Shown piece by piece: positions 51,538-60,042 of a DNA stretch of 64,000 bases. This stretch comes from CAJCBL01 sp035298965 (lineage in GTDB: Bacteria; Verrucomicrobiota; Verrucomicrobiia; Opitutales; Opitutaceae). Made by a program: the position numbers and the translations under genes. Positions within the stretch are counted from its first letter, which is position 1. Every line of letters starts with the position of its first letter. Where the stretch lies: the NCBI GenBank assembly GCA_035298965.1, contig DATGXO010000001.1, positions 1 through 64,000 on the forward strand, read 5' to 3'. The notes below the pieces were generated by a model. It was not told where the DNA came from. It was given only the letters and a program-made list of their open reading frames with translations, and did no database searches.

Positions 51538-52461
51538 TCACGGTTTCGTGGTGGCAACGCGGCGCTCGCGCAGGATCTCCGCGTAGCTCACGAGCCGGAT
51601 GCCGCGCCGCGCGATCACCTCGCGCACACGGGCGCTGGTGAGCACGCGCACATCGCCGGTGCGATCGCTCGCGACGCACGGGTACCACGGCGTGACGAAC
51701 ATCGCCCGCATCTCGGGATCCTCGGTGCCCGGATGCGCGAGGAAGAACCAGACGCCGGGGCCGATGTGTTCGAGGTGCGCGGCCATCGCGGCCTCCTTCT
51801 GCTCGCCCGTCGTCTTCGGCCACTCGCCGAGGCTCGGGATGAACTCGAGGCCAGGCAGCTCGAGCGGCAAGCCGTATTCGCGGGCGAGTTTCTCCATGAC
51901 CGTGAACAGCTCGGGCGAGGAGTCCGGCCCGAACATGTGCGTGGTGAGGTGGGTAACGTTCTTGATGTGGCGGCGCGCCATCTCGATTTGGGCGCGGAGT
52001 TCGCGTTCGATCTCGTCGAACCGCGGAGCGCCGAAGAGGCCGCTGCCCGGTTTGCCGCGCTCGCCGACGTTGGGGTAGAAGTAGCCGTCGGCGTCCGTCA
52101 CGCTCGGCGCGGCGGTCAGCGGCCGCCATTTCAGGTGATCCCACTCGCTCGTGAGCGTGAGATGTACGCCGACATCGAGCCCCGGATTCTCGGCGAGCAG
52201 CGCCGCGGCCTCAAGGAACCACGGTCCCGGCACCATCACCTCCACGCTGCGAAGGATGCCGTCGCGGTACGCGGCGATCGCAGCGGTGTTCACGGCGTGG
52301 CACGAACCTAGGTCGTCCCCGCGTACGAGGAGGCGGATCTCGTTTGAGGAAGGATTCGCCGCGGCTGGTTCCGCTGCCTGAAGCGAAGATGCGGCGGCCA
52401 CCGCGAGGAGCAGTCCGGCGAACAGGCGGCAGAGGGAGGAAACTGAAGTTCTGTCGAGCAT
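51538..52461 (-). CDS. Secreted ChbG/YdjC-like carbohydrate deacetylase
   Basis: 307 residues from the ATG at 52461 with a signal peptide (LCRLFAGLLLAVAAASSLQA). The metal-binding motif is LLVRGDDLGSCHAVNTAAI, followed by SVEVMVPGPWFLEAA, DVGVHLTLTSEWDHLKWRPL and VTHLTTHMFGP. Such enzymes remove N-acetyl groups from chito-oligosaccharides. Export is unusual for the E. coli-type ChbG. The end has the RLVSYAEILRERR segment typical of the barrel closure. Confidence 0.85.
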   Translation of the reverse strand: MLDRTSVSSLCRLFAGLLLAVAAASSLQAAEPAAANPSSNEIRLLVRGDDLGSCHAVNTAAIAAYRDGILRSVEVMVPGPWFLEAAALLAENPGLDVGVHLTLTSEWDHLKWRPLTAAPSVTDADGYFYPNVGERGKPGSGLFGAPRFDEIERELRAQIEMARRHIKNVTHLTTHMFGPDSSPELFTVMEKLAREYGLPLELPGLEFIPSLGEWPKTTGEQKEAAMAAHLEHIGPGVWFFLAHPGTEDPEMRAMFVTPWYPCVASDRTGDVRVLTSARVREVIARRGIRLVSYAEILRERRVATTKP

Positions 52462-52528
52462 AGGGTACGCGAGAAGAGCACCAGTCCGGCGATTCACGCG
52501 AGCCGATACAAGCCCGCGGCGCCGCCGT

Positions 52529-53506
52529 TCATGCCGCCCCGACCGCCGGCTGCAGGAACGGCCAGCCGGCGACGAGCAATCCGCTGAGCAACGCCAGCAC
52601 GAGCACGCCCGCAACGTAGGCGAACGTCAGCCGTCGCCCGATGATGCCGAGCGACATTGCGATGGTCGGCAGACACGTGCCGACGGATGCGAGCATGAAT
52701 GTGAATGCCGGCCCCGGCCCGAGTCCGAGTTCGAGCAGAGAGCGCGTGAGCGGCACCTCGCCGCCGTCGCACACATACAGCGGGATGCCGCCGAGCAGCG
52801 CGGCGCCGTAGGCGAGCACGCCGTCTCCGTACTCGGCGATGCGCGCGGGCGGCACGAAAGCTGTCAGCACCGCGACCACCGCAATGCTGCCGACATAGAG
52901 CGGCGCCAGCGCGCGGAGATTGGCGATCGTCTGCCGGAGAAAACGGCCGAAGGCGTTCTGCTCGGGCGCGCCCGCGTTCGCACAGCCACAGGCGCCATCG
53001 TCGTCACATGTTTCGTCGGCTGCATCGCCGCCGCCACTGCACGTCGTGCCGCCGCAGCAGGACGCGTCGCCGGCACGTGTCTCGCTCGGTATCTTCGCCA
53101 CCGCGTGTTCCGAAAGCGCGTTCGCGACGGCGCCAAACGCCAACGTGAACGCGATCGGTAGGATGACGCGGGCCGCCGCGAAACCACCGCCGACCATCGC
53201 GGCGGTGAGCGCGACCGTGTGGGGGCTGATGAGCGGCGCGATCAGGAGAAACGCCGCCACGGTGCCGAGCGGCGCGCCACGCGCCCGGAGCGAGCGGGCC
53301 ACGGGCACGGTGCTCATCGCGCAGCCGGGTAGCAGAGCGCCGGCGAGCGTGGCGATCGCGAGCGAACCGGTGCCCGACGCGAGCCAGCGCTCCGCCCAGC
53401 GCCGAGGTAGAAACGCCTCGAGCGCGGAACCGAGCAGCAGGCCGAGGACGAACGGCACGACGGTGTCGGATAGAAGGTGGAGAAACGAGGCGAGGAGCGT
53501 TTGCAT
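52529..53506 (-). CDS. Permease (DUF318/ArsP-like) with Cys-rich cytoplasmic loop
   Basis: 325 residues from the ATG at 53506. Eight or so membrane segments are visible, with conserved VPFVLGLLLGSALEAFLP, LLPGCAMSTVPVARSLRARG, LLIAPLISPHTVAL and LGGIPLYVCDGGEVPLTRSL. The loop at about 185-215 is rich in Cys: DASCCGGTTCSGGG and ADETCDDDGACGCANAG. The family includes SO_0444-type Cu/Zn and arsenical exporters. Metal export is inferred. Confidence 0.87.
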   Translation of the reverse strand: MQTLLASFLHLLSDTVVPFVLGLLLGSALEAFLPRRWAERWLASGTGSLAIATLAGALLPGCAMSTVPVARSLRARGAPLGTVAAFLLIAPLISPHTVALTAAMVGGGFAAARVILPIAFTLAFGAVANALSEHAVAKIPSETRAGDASCCGGTTCSGGGDAADETCDDDGACGCANAGAPEQNAFGRFLRQTIANLRALAPLYVGSIAVVAVLTAFVPPARIAEYGDGVLAYGAALLGGIPLYVCDGGEVPLTRSLLELGLGPGPAFTFMLASVGTCLPTIAMSLGIIGRRLTFAYVAGVLVLALLSGLLVAGWPFLQPAVGAA

Positions 53507-53628
53507 CGACTTGCGGCGGTGCGGCCGAGTGGAGGAGGGGCGGCGCGCGGCCGGAGTCAACTTGTGTGTGGATCCGGGCGCCGCGGGGCACGCTTGCTTC
53601 GCCCGCCTCTGTCGCCAGCTTTTCCGGC

Positions 53629-54600
53629 ATGAACGAAACCGCCGAGTCGACACAGGTGGTGGCAAGCCGCGGAAAACTGGATCGGCTGCGCGCAAGCATC
53701 CGGCGCACGATCAAGGGCAAGGACGACGCGATCGAGCAGGTGCTCGTGTGCCTGCTCGCGCAGGGCCATCTGCTGCTCGAGGATCTACCCGGCGTGGGCA
53801 AGACCACGCTCGCGTATTCGCTGGCGCGTTCGCTCGATTGCTCGTTCTCGCGCGTCCAGTTCACGAGCGACCTGCTGCCCACAGACGTCACTGGCGTGGC
53901 GATCTACGACGAGCGCGTGCGGGAGTTCGTCTTCAAGCGCGGACCGGTCTTCGCGAACATTGTGCTCGCGGACGAGATCAACCGCGCGACGCCGAAGACG
54001 CAGTCCGCGCTGCTCGAGGTGATGGACCGCGGCAAGATCACGGCCGACGGCGTCACGCACGACATCGGTGCGCCGTTCATGGTTTTCGCGACGCAGAACC
54101 CCGTCGACTACGAGGGCACGTTCCCGTTGCCCGAGAGCCAGCTCGATCGGTTCCTGATGCGCTTGCGCATGGGCTATCCGGCGGCGGCGGACGAACTCGA
54201 GATTCTCCAACGCCCGCGGCTGACCTACGACACGATCAACGTCGAACCTGTGCTCACACGGTCGGAACTCGTCGCGCTGCAGGAACTCGCCGGACACGTC
54301 TTCGTCGAGGACAGCGTGCTGGAGTACCTCTTGAAGATTGTGGCGGCGACGCGCACCGAGAGCGAGTTTCGCACCGGCGTGAGCGTGCGCGGCGGGCTGG
54401 CGTTGAAGCAGGCCGCGCAGGCGCGCGCGCTGGTGTTTGGCCGCGATTTCGTGCTGCCGGAAGACGTCACGAAACTCGTCGTGCCGGTCCTCGCTCATCG
54501 CCTCGCGTTGGCTCGCCAAGGTGCGGACGCGCTCGAGGAGCGGGTCGCGATCGAGACGATTCTCCGGCGCCTGCTCAGCCATCTGCCCGAGCCGGTCTGA
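53629..54600 (+). CDS. MoxR-family AAA+ ATPase
   Basis: 323 residues from the ATG at 53629. Walker A is EDLPGVGKTTLA with Lys58, Walker B is NIVLADEINRATPKTQSALL, and FATQNPVDYEGTFPLPESQL and DRFLMRLRMGYP are family hallmarks. The C-terminal lid is present. MoxR proteins act as chaperones for VWA or DUF58 partner proteins; a DUF58 gene is 5 bp downstream. The first ~20 residues are variable. Confidence 0.95.
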   Translation: MNETAESTQVVASRGKLDRLRASIRRTIKGKDDAIEQVLVCLLAQGHLLLEDLPGVGKTTLAYSLARSLDCSFSRVQFTSDLLPTDVTGVAIYDERVREFVFKRGPVFANIVLADEINRATPKTQSALLEVMDRGKITADGVTHDIGAPFMVFATQNPVDYEGTFPLPESQLDRFLMRLRMGYPAAADELEILQRPRLTYDTINVEPVLTRSELVALQELAGHVFVEDSVLEYLLKIVAATRTESEFRTGVSVRGGLALKQAAQARALVFGRDFVLPEDVTKLVVPVLAHRLALARQGADALEERVAIETILRRLLSHLPEPV

Positions 54601-54605
54601 TCGCC

Positions 54606-55811
54606 GTGGCCGACAGCCTGTCATCCCCGGCACGAGCGTCGGTGGGCGCGACGGAGCCCGTCCGCGCCGCAGTTCCCGCCGTGGCCGATGCCGAATGGCA
54701 CGGGCTCGGTCGCGCGCGTTGGCGGCGGCAGTGGCGGCGGTTTTCCTGGCAGGAGTTGCTCTGGGGACTGCTTCTTCCGGAGAAACGCCAGCGGATCCTG
54801 CCCACGGTGTCCGGGATGATCCTGCTGGTGTTGGTGCTGGCGATCGGGATGGCGGCCTACAACACGGGCAACAACATCCTCTTTCTCACGCTCGCGCTGC
54901 TGCTCTCGAGCTTGGTGCTGAGCGGTGTGCTCGCGTGGCTCAATTTCTCGGGTACGGAGTGGCGGCTGCGGCCGGCGTTACCATTCAGGGTGGGGCAGGA
55001 GGCCGCGGTCGCGGTGGAGCTGCGCAGCCGCAAACGTGTGCTGCCCACCTACGCGCTCTGGTTCGATTTGGAGACGCGGCTTTCGGCGGCGCAGACGAGG
55101 CTTTTTCTGCGCCGGCGGCTCGAGGTCGGCGGCACCGACCGGCTGGAGTGGACGTTCCGACCGACACGCCGCGGGATCGAGACGCTCGAGCTGTCCGGTG
55201 TCGGGTCGTTGTTCCCCTTCGGTTTCCTGCGGAAGACGATGGGCGCGAAGGTCCGCACGGAGGTGCGCGTGTGGCCCGCGCGTGTCGCGTGCCATTTCGG
55301 CGGCGCGGCGGCGGCGCGCTTCCAGATGGAAAACGAGGAACTCTCGAAGCCGGGCGGCGGCAGCGACCTGCTCGGATTGCGGCGCTACCGCGCGGGGGAT
55401 TCGCACCGACACATCCATTGGAAGGCGTCGGCGCGGCTGCGGCAGTTGCTCGTGCGGCAGCACGCGGCCGAGGCGGCGATGACATTTGCCCTCTGGCTCG
55501 ATTCCTCCGCGGCGATATGGACGCGGCCCGAGCAATTCGAGCTGCTGTGCAGTTTCGCCGGTTCGCTCGCCGAGGACCTCTACCGCGCGGGACGGCTCGA
55601 CAGCGTCGCGGTCGACGACGAACCGGCGCTGCTGGTGCGCCGCATCCGCGATGTCGACACATGGCTCGACCGGCTCGCGGTGCTCGAGCCCGGAGCGCCG
55701 GGCCGAGGTCGGCGCGGGCCGCGCGTGCGCGGCGCCTTGCTGACCTTCGAACCCGATGGAGAAAGGGGGATCCGTGCCCGCTTGGGAAACGAGATCGCAG
55801 CACGCGTCTGA
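54606..55811 (+). CDS. DUF58 membrane protein
   Basis: 401 residues from a GTG at 54606. Two hydrophobic helices (PTVSGMILLVLVLAIGMAAY and NILFLTLALLLSSLVLSGVL) are followed by a beta-rich region and the DUF58 core: LGLRRYRAGDSHRHIHWKAS and ARLRQLLVRQ. It forms the classic MoxR-DUF58-transglutaminase trio. The next gene begins 56 bp before its end. Cell-envelope maintenance is the usual proposal; the mechanism is not known. Confidence 0.9.
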   Translation: MADSLSSPARASVGATEPVRAAVPAVADAEWHGLGRARWRRQWRRFSWQELLWGLLLPEKRQRILPTVSGMILLVLVLAIGMAAYNTGNNILFLTLALLLSSLVLSGVLAWLNFSGTEWRLRPALPFRVGQEAAVAVELRSRKRVLPTYALWFDLETRLSAAQTRLFLRRRLEVGGTDRLEWTFRPTRRGIETLELSGVGSLFPFGFLRKTMGAKVRTEVRVWPARVACHFGGAAAARFQMENEELSKPGGGSDLLGLRRYRAGDSHRHIHWKASARLRQLLVRQHAAEAAMTFALWLDSSAAIWTRPEQFELLCSFAGSLAEDLYRAGRLDSVAVDDEPALLVRRIRDVDTWLDRLAVLEPGAPGRGRRGPRVRGALLTFEPDGERGIRARLGNEIAARV

Positions 55812-57957
55812 AGCGCCGGCGCTCAACGCCGAGGAACTCCACCGGCTGCGTTGGGGCCTCGGCGGGGCGCTCGCGTTGGTGAGCGCGTGGGGTGTGTTCT
55901 TCCTCGACCTAAGCGGCACGGCACTCGTACCGGCGCTCACGGCCATCGTGCTCGCGGCGCTTGTCTGGCCGGCCTGGCCCGGGCGGTTGCCGTCGTGGGT
56001 GTGGCGGCTGGTGTTTCCGGCGCTGATCCTTTTTGTCGCGGCCGATCTGGTACTGAACGGCGAGCCGCTCTCCGCGATGCTGCGGCTTAATCTGGTGCTG
56101 ATGCTGGTGCGTGCGGTGGCGCCGCGGCGTCCGCGCGAGGATCTGCAGCTGGTGGTGCTGTGCCTCTTCCTGGTCGTCGTGGCGGGCGTGCTGACGGTGG
56201 CGTTCGGATTTGTGGCGCTGATCCTGGCGTTCACCGCGCTCGCGCTCACATACCTCCTGACGATCACGCTCAGCACGACGCTCGAGTCGGAGCCGGATGG
56301 AGCCGAGGGCTGGACTCGCGTTTCATGGGGACGGCTTCTCCGCCGGGTGCGCGGCGCCGTGGACTGGCGCGTGGTGGCGGCGAGCGCGGGCTTGTACGTG
56401 CTCGTGGTGGCGGTGGCCTCGGCGCTCTTCCTCGCGATTCCGCGCTTCCAGGTCGAGAACTCGCTCGGGTTTCTCCAGCTCAAGAACAAGCGCTCGCTCA
56501 GCGGTTTTTCCGATGTCGTGAAACTCGGCGACGTGACCGACATCGCGCAGGACACGACGACAGCGCTCCGCGCCGAGCTCGACGATCCGAGCAAAGTGCC
56601 CGCGGCGCCGTATTGGCGCATGGTCGCGCTCGACGAGTATCGCGAGGGGACATTCGCCGCGAGCCGTGGCTTGTTGCGCCACGACCGGCGAGTGGCGGAG
56701 GGCCGGGAACTGCACGGCGCCCGGGCGGCGGCGGGCCTGCCGGTGTGGACGTTCTACTATGAAGCCGGCGTGAGCCGGTATCTGCCGCTCACGGGAGATT
56801 TCGCGCGGCTGCGGCTGCGCGAAGCGCGGTCGCTGGTCCTGAACGACCGCGCCGCCACGATCGCGCTGCGCGACGAGCCGCAATCGATGTTCGCGTACCG
56901 GGTCGAGGGCCTCGAGCTGATGGGCGAACGAGAGGACCCGTTGCTCGCGGAGGAGCTGCGCGCCACGGCGGGGACATCGCCGCAGCGTACTGAGTTTCCA
57001 GGCACGCTGCTCGCCGTCCCCGCGGGCGAGGCAAACGCGGCGGCGCTCGATGGCGTCGTCGGCGAGATCACCGGCGGCGCGCGGTTGTCGGCGGCGGAGT
57101 TCGCCGCGGGAGCGATCGCCTGGCTCGAGGCGCGGCACGACTATTCGATGCGCTCGAGCGTCCCCCCGGGGGCTGAGGACGTCGTGGTGCGGTGGCTGCG
57201 CAGCCGCGAGCCCGGCCACTGCGAGCTGTTCGCCGGCGCGTTCACCTTGCTCGCCCGACGCGCGGGATTTCCGACCCGTGTGGTGACGGGATTCAAGGGT
57301 GGCGCGTGGAACGAATTCGAGCGGTACTACATGGTGCGCAACTCCGACGCGCACGCCTGGTGCGAGCTCTACGATGAGCGCGGCCGGTGGTTGCGCGTGG
57401 ACGCTACTCCTGGCGGTGCGGGTGAATCGGCGAGCGGCCCCGCTCGCACGGGACGGCCAGCGGAGGTGGATCGTAGCTGGACGGCGCGCTTCGACGCGCT
57501 GCGGATGCTCTGGTACCGACGAATCGTGAATTTCGACCGCGTGTCGCAGGAAGAACTTGTGGACACTCTGCGTGCGGCGAGCCGGCGGAGCGGAGCGGCG
57601 TTGATTGCACGGATCGACCGCTGGGGCCGAGCGCTGCGCGATTGGGTGCAACAGCCCTGGAGCTTCGGGCGCGCGGCGCAATGGGGCGGGGTCTCCGCGG
57701 CATGCGTGGTCGTTGCCTGGATCGCGTGGCGCTGGCGCGCGTTGTGGTGGTGGCGCTGGAAACGGCGTCACCACGCCGACCCGGTGCGGCGCGAGGCGGG
57801 ACGCTGGTTGCGGCGGTTGGCCTCGGCGCCACGCAGCGAACGCGTGCTCGCGGCGACGGCGGAGCTGGAGCGGCTGCGCTATGGCCCGGTGGAGGGCCGG
57901 CCTTCGGCGCTCGTGGTGTTCCGGCACGCACGCCGCGCACGGCGGCGGCCGGAGTGA
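55756..57957 (+). CDS. TgpA-like membrane transglutaminase
   Basis: 733 residues. Six N-terminal membrane helices (DUF3488 type, ~35-250) precede a periplasmic region with a transglutaminase core. The Cys is in EPGHCELFAGAFTLLARRAG, the His in NSDAHAWCELYDERGRWLRV, and the Asp in VDATPGG. A final helix (SAACVVVAWIAWRWRALWWW) and a cytoplasmic DUF4129-like tail close the protein. It overlaps the DUF58 gene by 56 bp in another frame. The likely role is in the periplasm on unknown substrates. Confidence 0.9.
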   Translation: MEKGGSVPAWETRSQHASEAPALNAEELHRLRWGLGGALALVSAWGVFFLDLSGTALVPALTAIVLAALVWPAWPGRLPSWVWRLVFPALILFVAADLVLNGEPLSAMLRLNLVLMLVRAVAPRRPREDLQLVVLCLFLVVVAGVLTVAFGFVALILAFTALALTYLLTITLSTTLESEPDGAEGWTRVSWGRLLRRVRGAVDWRVVAASAGLYVLVVAVASALFLAIPRFQVENSLGFLQLKNKRSLSGFSDVVKLGDVTDIAQDTTTALRAELDDPSKVPAAPYWRMVALDEYREGTFAASRGLLRHDRRVAEGRELHGARAAAGLPVWTFYYEAGVSRYLPLTGDFARLRLREARSLVLNDRAATIALRDEPQSMFAYRVEGLELMGEREDPLLAEELRATAGTSPQRTEFPGTLLAVPAGEANAAALDGVVGEITGGARLSAAEFAAGAIAWLEARHDYSMRSSVPPGAEDVVVRWLRSREPGHCELFAGAFTLLARRAGFPTRVVTGFKGGAWNEFERYYMVRNSDAHAWCELYDERGRWLRVDATPGGAGESASGPARTGRPAEVDRSWTARFDALRMLWYRRIVNFDRVSQEELVDTLRAASRRSGAALIARIDRWGRALRDWVQQPWSFGRAAQWGGVSAACVVVAWIAWRWRALWWWRWKRRHHADPVRREAGRWLRRLASAPRSERVLAATAELERLRYGPVEGRPSALVVFRHARRARRRPE

Positions 57958-57984
57958 GTCGGCGGGGTGCCGGATCCGGACGCG

Positions 57985-58016
57985 AAAACGGCCGGCGTCG
58001 AAATGCCGGCCGTTTT
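57985..58016. terminator. Bidirectional terminator
   Basis: AAAACGGCCGGC (57985-57996) pairs perfectly with GCCGGCCGTTTT (58005-58016) around an 8-nt loop. It sits between the convergent transglutaminase gene and PEP-CTERM gene and offers a T-run on both strands. Confidence 0.9.
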
Positions 58017-58040
58017 GCTGCCACGTGGTGATTCGCAGAA

Positions 58041-58826
58041 TCAGCCCCGTTTCGGAGAGAAGCGCCGACCGAGGATCAACGTCGCCAGGACAAGTACGCC
58101 GAGCAGGCCGAAGGTCGACGGCTCGGGTACCGCGGTGGGCGCGGCGAAGAAGCTCGGGATGTAGTATTCGGTATCGTACGGGCCGAAGTTGGCGAAGGCC
58201 CAGTTGTCGAGATTGAGCTGGAAGTCGAAGGTGTAGAAACCGCTCGCGCCGGCGGAGGTGTTCTCGAAGAGGCCCGAGAAACCGCCGGTGACGGCGGTCG
58301 GATCTCCCGAACTTGCGTACGTGCCGAAGCCGGCGAGCCAGAAGGCCGGATCGAGGCCGGAGGCGGTGAACCAGAGATGGTAGTCGAGGAAACGGCCGGA
58401 CTGGTTAGCGGCTGCGGTGGTGCCGTCCCAGAGTCGGGCATTGGGCGCGTCGAGCGCGCCGCGGGCGTCGAACGAGAACTGCGTTAGCGTGGCGTCCCAG
58501 AATGCGTGCACGGAGTTGGCGCCGTATTGCAGCGGCACCTGGACGAAGCCGGCGGCGGTGTTGCTGGGACTGCCGGGCGGGGTCCAGTTCGTGCCGATGT
58601 GGTACTGATCCTCCACCAACGGGGAGAAGCCATTGAAGAGCTGGACACGGAGGTCGCGATTCTCGCCGAGGGTGAATGTCGCAAGCGCGTTGGATGCGCT
58701 CTGTGCATCGGCGAGGGTGGAGTAGCGGGTGACGGAGCCGGTGTAGCCGAATCGATCGGTGTAGGCGATGATCTGCGCTTGGACGGCGGTCGCGGCGAGG
58801 GCGAGGGCAACGATGAGGAGTCGCAT
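58041..58826 (-). CDS. PEP-CTERM sorting-domain protein
   Basis: 261 residues with signal peptide LLIVALALAATAVQAQIIAY. The middle is a beta-rich, aromatic domain with LFNGFSPLVEDQYHIG and TQFSFDARGALDAPNARLWD and no recognised enzymatic motif. The end has VPEP, a hydrophobic helix (FGLLGVLVLATLILG) and RRFSPKR, the exosortase sorting signal. Two palindromes lie upstream of its start. Confidence 0.88.
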   Translation of the reverse strand: MRLLIVALALAATAVQAQIIAYTDRFGYTGSVTRYSTLADAQSASNALATFTLGENRDLRVQLFNGFSPLVEDQYHIGTNWTPPGSPSNTAAGFVQVPLQYGANSVHAFWDATLTQFSFDARGALDAPNARLWDGTTAAANQSGRFLDYHLWFTASGLDPAFWLAGFGTYASSGDPTAVTGGFSGLFENTSAGASGFYTFDFQLNLDNWAFANFGPYDTEYYIPSFFAAPTAVPEPSTFGLLGVLVLATLILGRRFSPKRG

Positions 58827-58871
58827 GGTGTTGGCTGGTTGCGGCTGGGGGGCGACTGGGTTTCGCCCTAG

Positions 58872-58901
58872 AGGCTAGCCTAATTTCAATACCGGCGGTA
58901 T
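58872..58901 (-). promoter_or_regulatory. Two palindromes upstream of the PEP-CTERM gene
   Basis: AGGCTAGCCT (58872-58881) and ATACCGGCGGTAT (58889-58901, dyad around a central base) lie 46-75 bp before the start codon at 58826. They may be operators; the second has NarL-like TACC/GGTA half-sites. Confidence 0.35.
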
Positions 58902-58981
58902 CAGGCGTTCCCTGAAACAGTGGTCGGTGGGCCCGGAGGGGGTTCTTGCCAAAGCCCGGGGCGATTCTAAGCTGGGGGCCG

Positions 58982-59479
58982 ATGCACTCGCACGAAGTCT
59001 TCAAGCAGTTGCTCAAGCGCGTCAGCGCGAAGCAGGTCGCCGGTGAGCTCGGGCTTTCGCTATCGCTCGTGTACAAATGGGCGGAACCGCCCTCCGAGGG
59101 CAGCGGCGCGGCGAACCCGCTCGATCGCGTCGACGCGATCATCAAGCTCACGGGCGACGCCACGATGGCGCAGTGGGTGTGCGAGCGTGCCGGCGGTTTT
59201 TTCATCAAGAATCCGGAGCCCAAGGCGCATCCGTACGAGCTGATTCCCGCGACGAACAACATCGTGCAGGAGTTCGCGGATCTGCTCGGTGTGATATCGA
59301 TGGCGGTCGCCGACGGAAAAATCACCCACGAGGAGACCGAGCGGATCCGCAACCGTTGGGAACAGCTGAAGTCGGTGACGGAGGGTTTCGTCCGCGCCGC
59401 CGAGGAAGGGAAACTGCCTCCAGTCGCTTCGGCCGCCGCGCTGGGCAAACCCGGCGCGGGTACCCTCGCGAAAGACTGA
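58982..59479 (+). CDS. CII-like helix-turn-helix regulator-like protein
   Basis: 165 residues from the ATG at 58982; an in-frame ATG at 58946 is less likely. The N-terminus reads MHSHEVFKQLLKRVSAKQVA then GELGLSLSLVYKWAEPP, an HTH of the type seen in phage CII-like regulators. A helical region with LLGVISMAVADGKITHEETE and RIRNRWEQLKSVTEGFVRAA follows. The two unknown genes downstream run in the same direction. It could control them. Confidence 0.65.
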   Translation: MHSHEVFKQLLKRVSAKQVAGELGLSLSLVYKWAEPPSEGSGAANPLDRVDAIIKLTGDATMAQWVCERAGGFFIKNPEPKAHPYELIPATNNIVQEFADLLGVISMAVADGKITHEETERIRNRWEQLKSVTEGFVRAAEEGKLPPVASAAALGKPGAGTLAKD

Positions 59480-59591
59480 AGCTGGCCAGGCGCAGACTGC
59501 TGACGTGCCCGCCGGGGTCGGACGAGAAACCGGTTGCCGCCGGATCGGTACAGGCGTAGCGCGGTGGGCGAGGCCGCGGTCGGGCCGTTTC

Positions 59592-59613
59592 CCCGCCAGC
59601 TCGGGCTGGCGGG
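59592..59613 (+). promoter_or_regulatory. Hairpin upstream of an unknown gene
   Basis: CCCGCCAGC-TCGG-GCTGGCGGG, a 9-bp perfect stem with a 4-nt loop. It lies 44 nt before the ATG at 59658 and has no T-run, so an attenuating or stabilising leader structure is as likely as a terminator. Confidence 0.35.
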
Positions 59614-59657
59614 CGAGATAGAGGCGCCACGCGGCCGAACACGAACCCCAGCATACC

Positions 59658-60035
59658 ATGGCAAACGACACCGCGGCGGCTTCGAAGAAGGGCTTCGAAG
59701 GCATCATCGATTCGATCAAGAACACCGTGACGGACGTCTCCTCGCTCGAGGTCATGACGTTTCGCGGGACGATCACCGGCAACGTGAACGGCGAATACGA
59801 GTGGAAGGACCTGCTGACCCAACTGAAGGCGGACAAGGGCAAGCTCACCCTCGCGCTGGCCACGGTCGTGGATCTCGACTCGGACACGCGGACGTTCATC
59901 GCCGACGAGGCGCCGCCCCAATGGATCATCGATGTGCACACCGCGGCGGTGGCTTCAGGGCTCGAGGCGCGTCGCGCGATCCTGGAACTGGTGACGAACT
60001 CCGTGCGCACGCTGGTTTCCCCGGCGGGCAAGTAA
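59658..60035 (+). CDS. Unknown 125-residue protein of an unassigned cluster
   Basis: 125 residues, acidic to neutral, with no signal peptide or membrane segment. It starts ANDTAAASKKGFEGIIDSIK; a beta-rich middle (VMTFRGTITGNVNGEYEWKD) and helical end (ARRAILELVTNSVRTLVSPA) follow. No family is recognised. It is preceded by a hairpin and is 7 bp before the 536-residue gene, so the two are likely co-transcribed. Confidence 0.6.
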   Translation: MANDTAAASKKGFEGIIDSIKNTVTDVSSLEVMTFRGTITGNVNGEYEWKDLLTQLKADKGKLTLALATVVDLDSDTRTFIADEAPPQWIIDVHTAAVASGLEARRAILELVTNSVRTLVSPAGK

Positions 60036-60042
60036 GCGGGCC

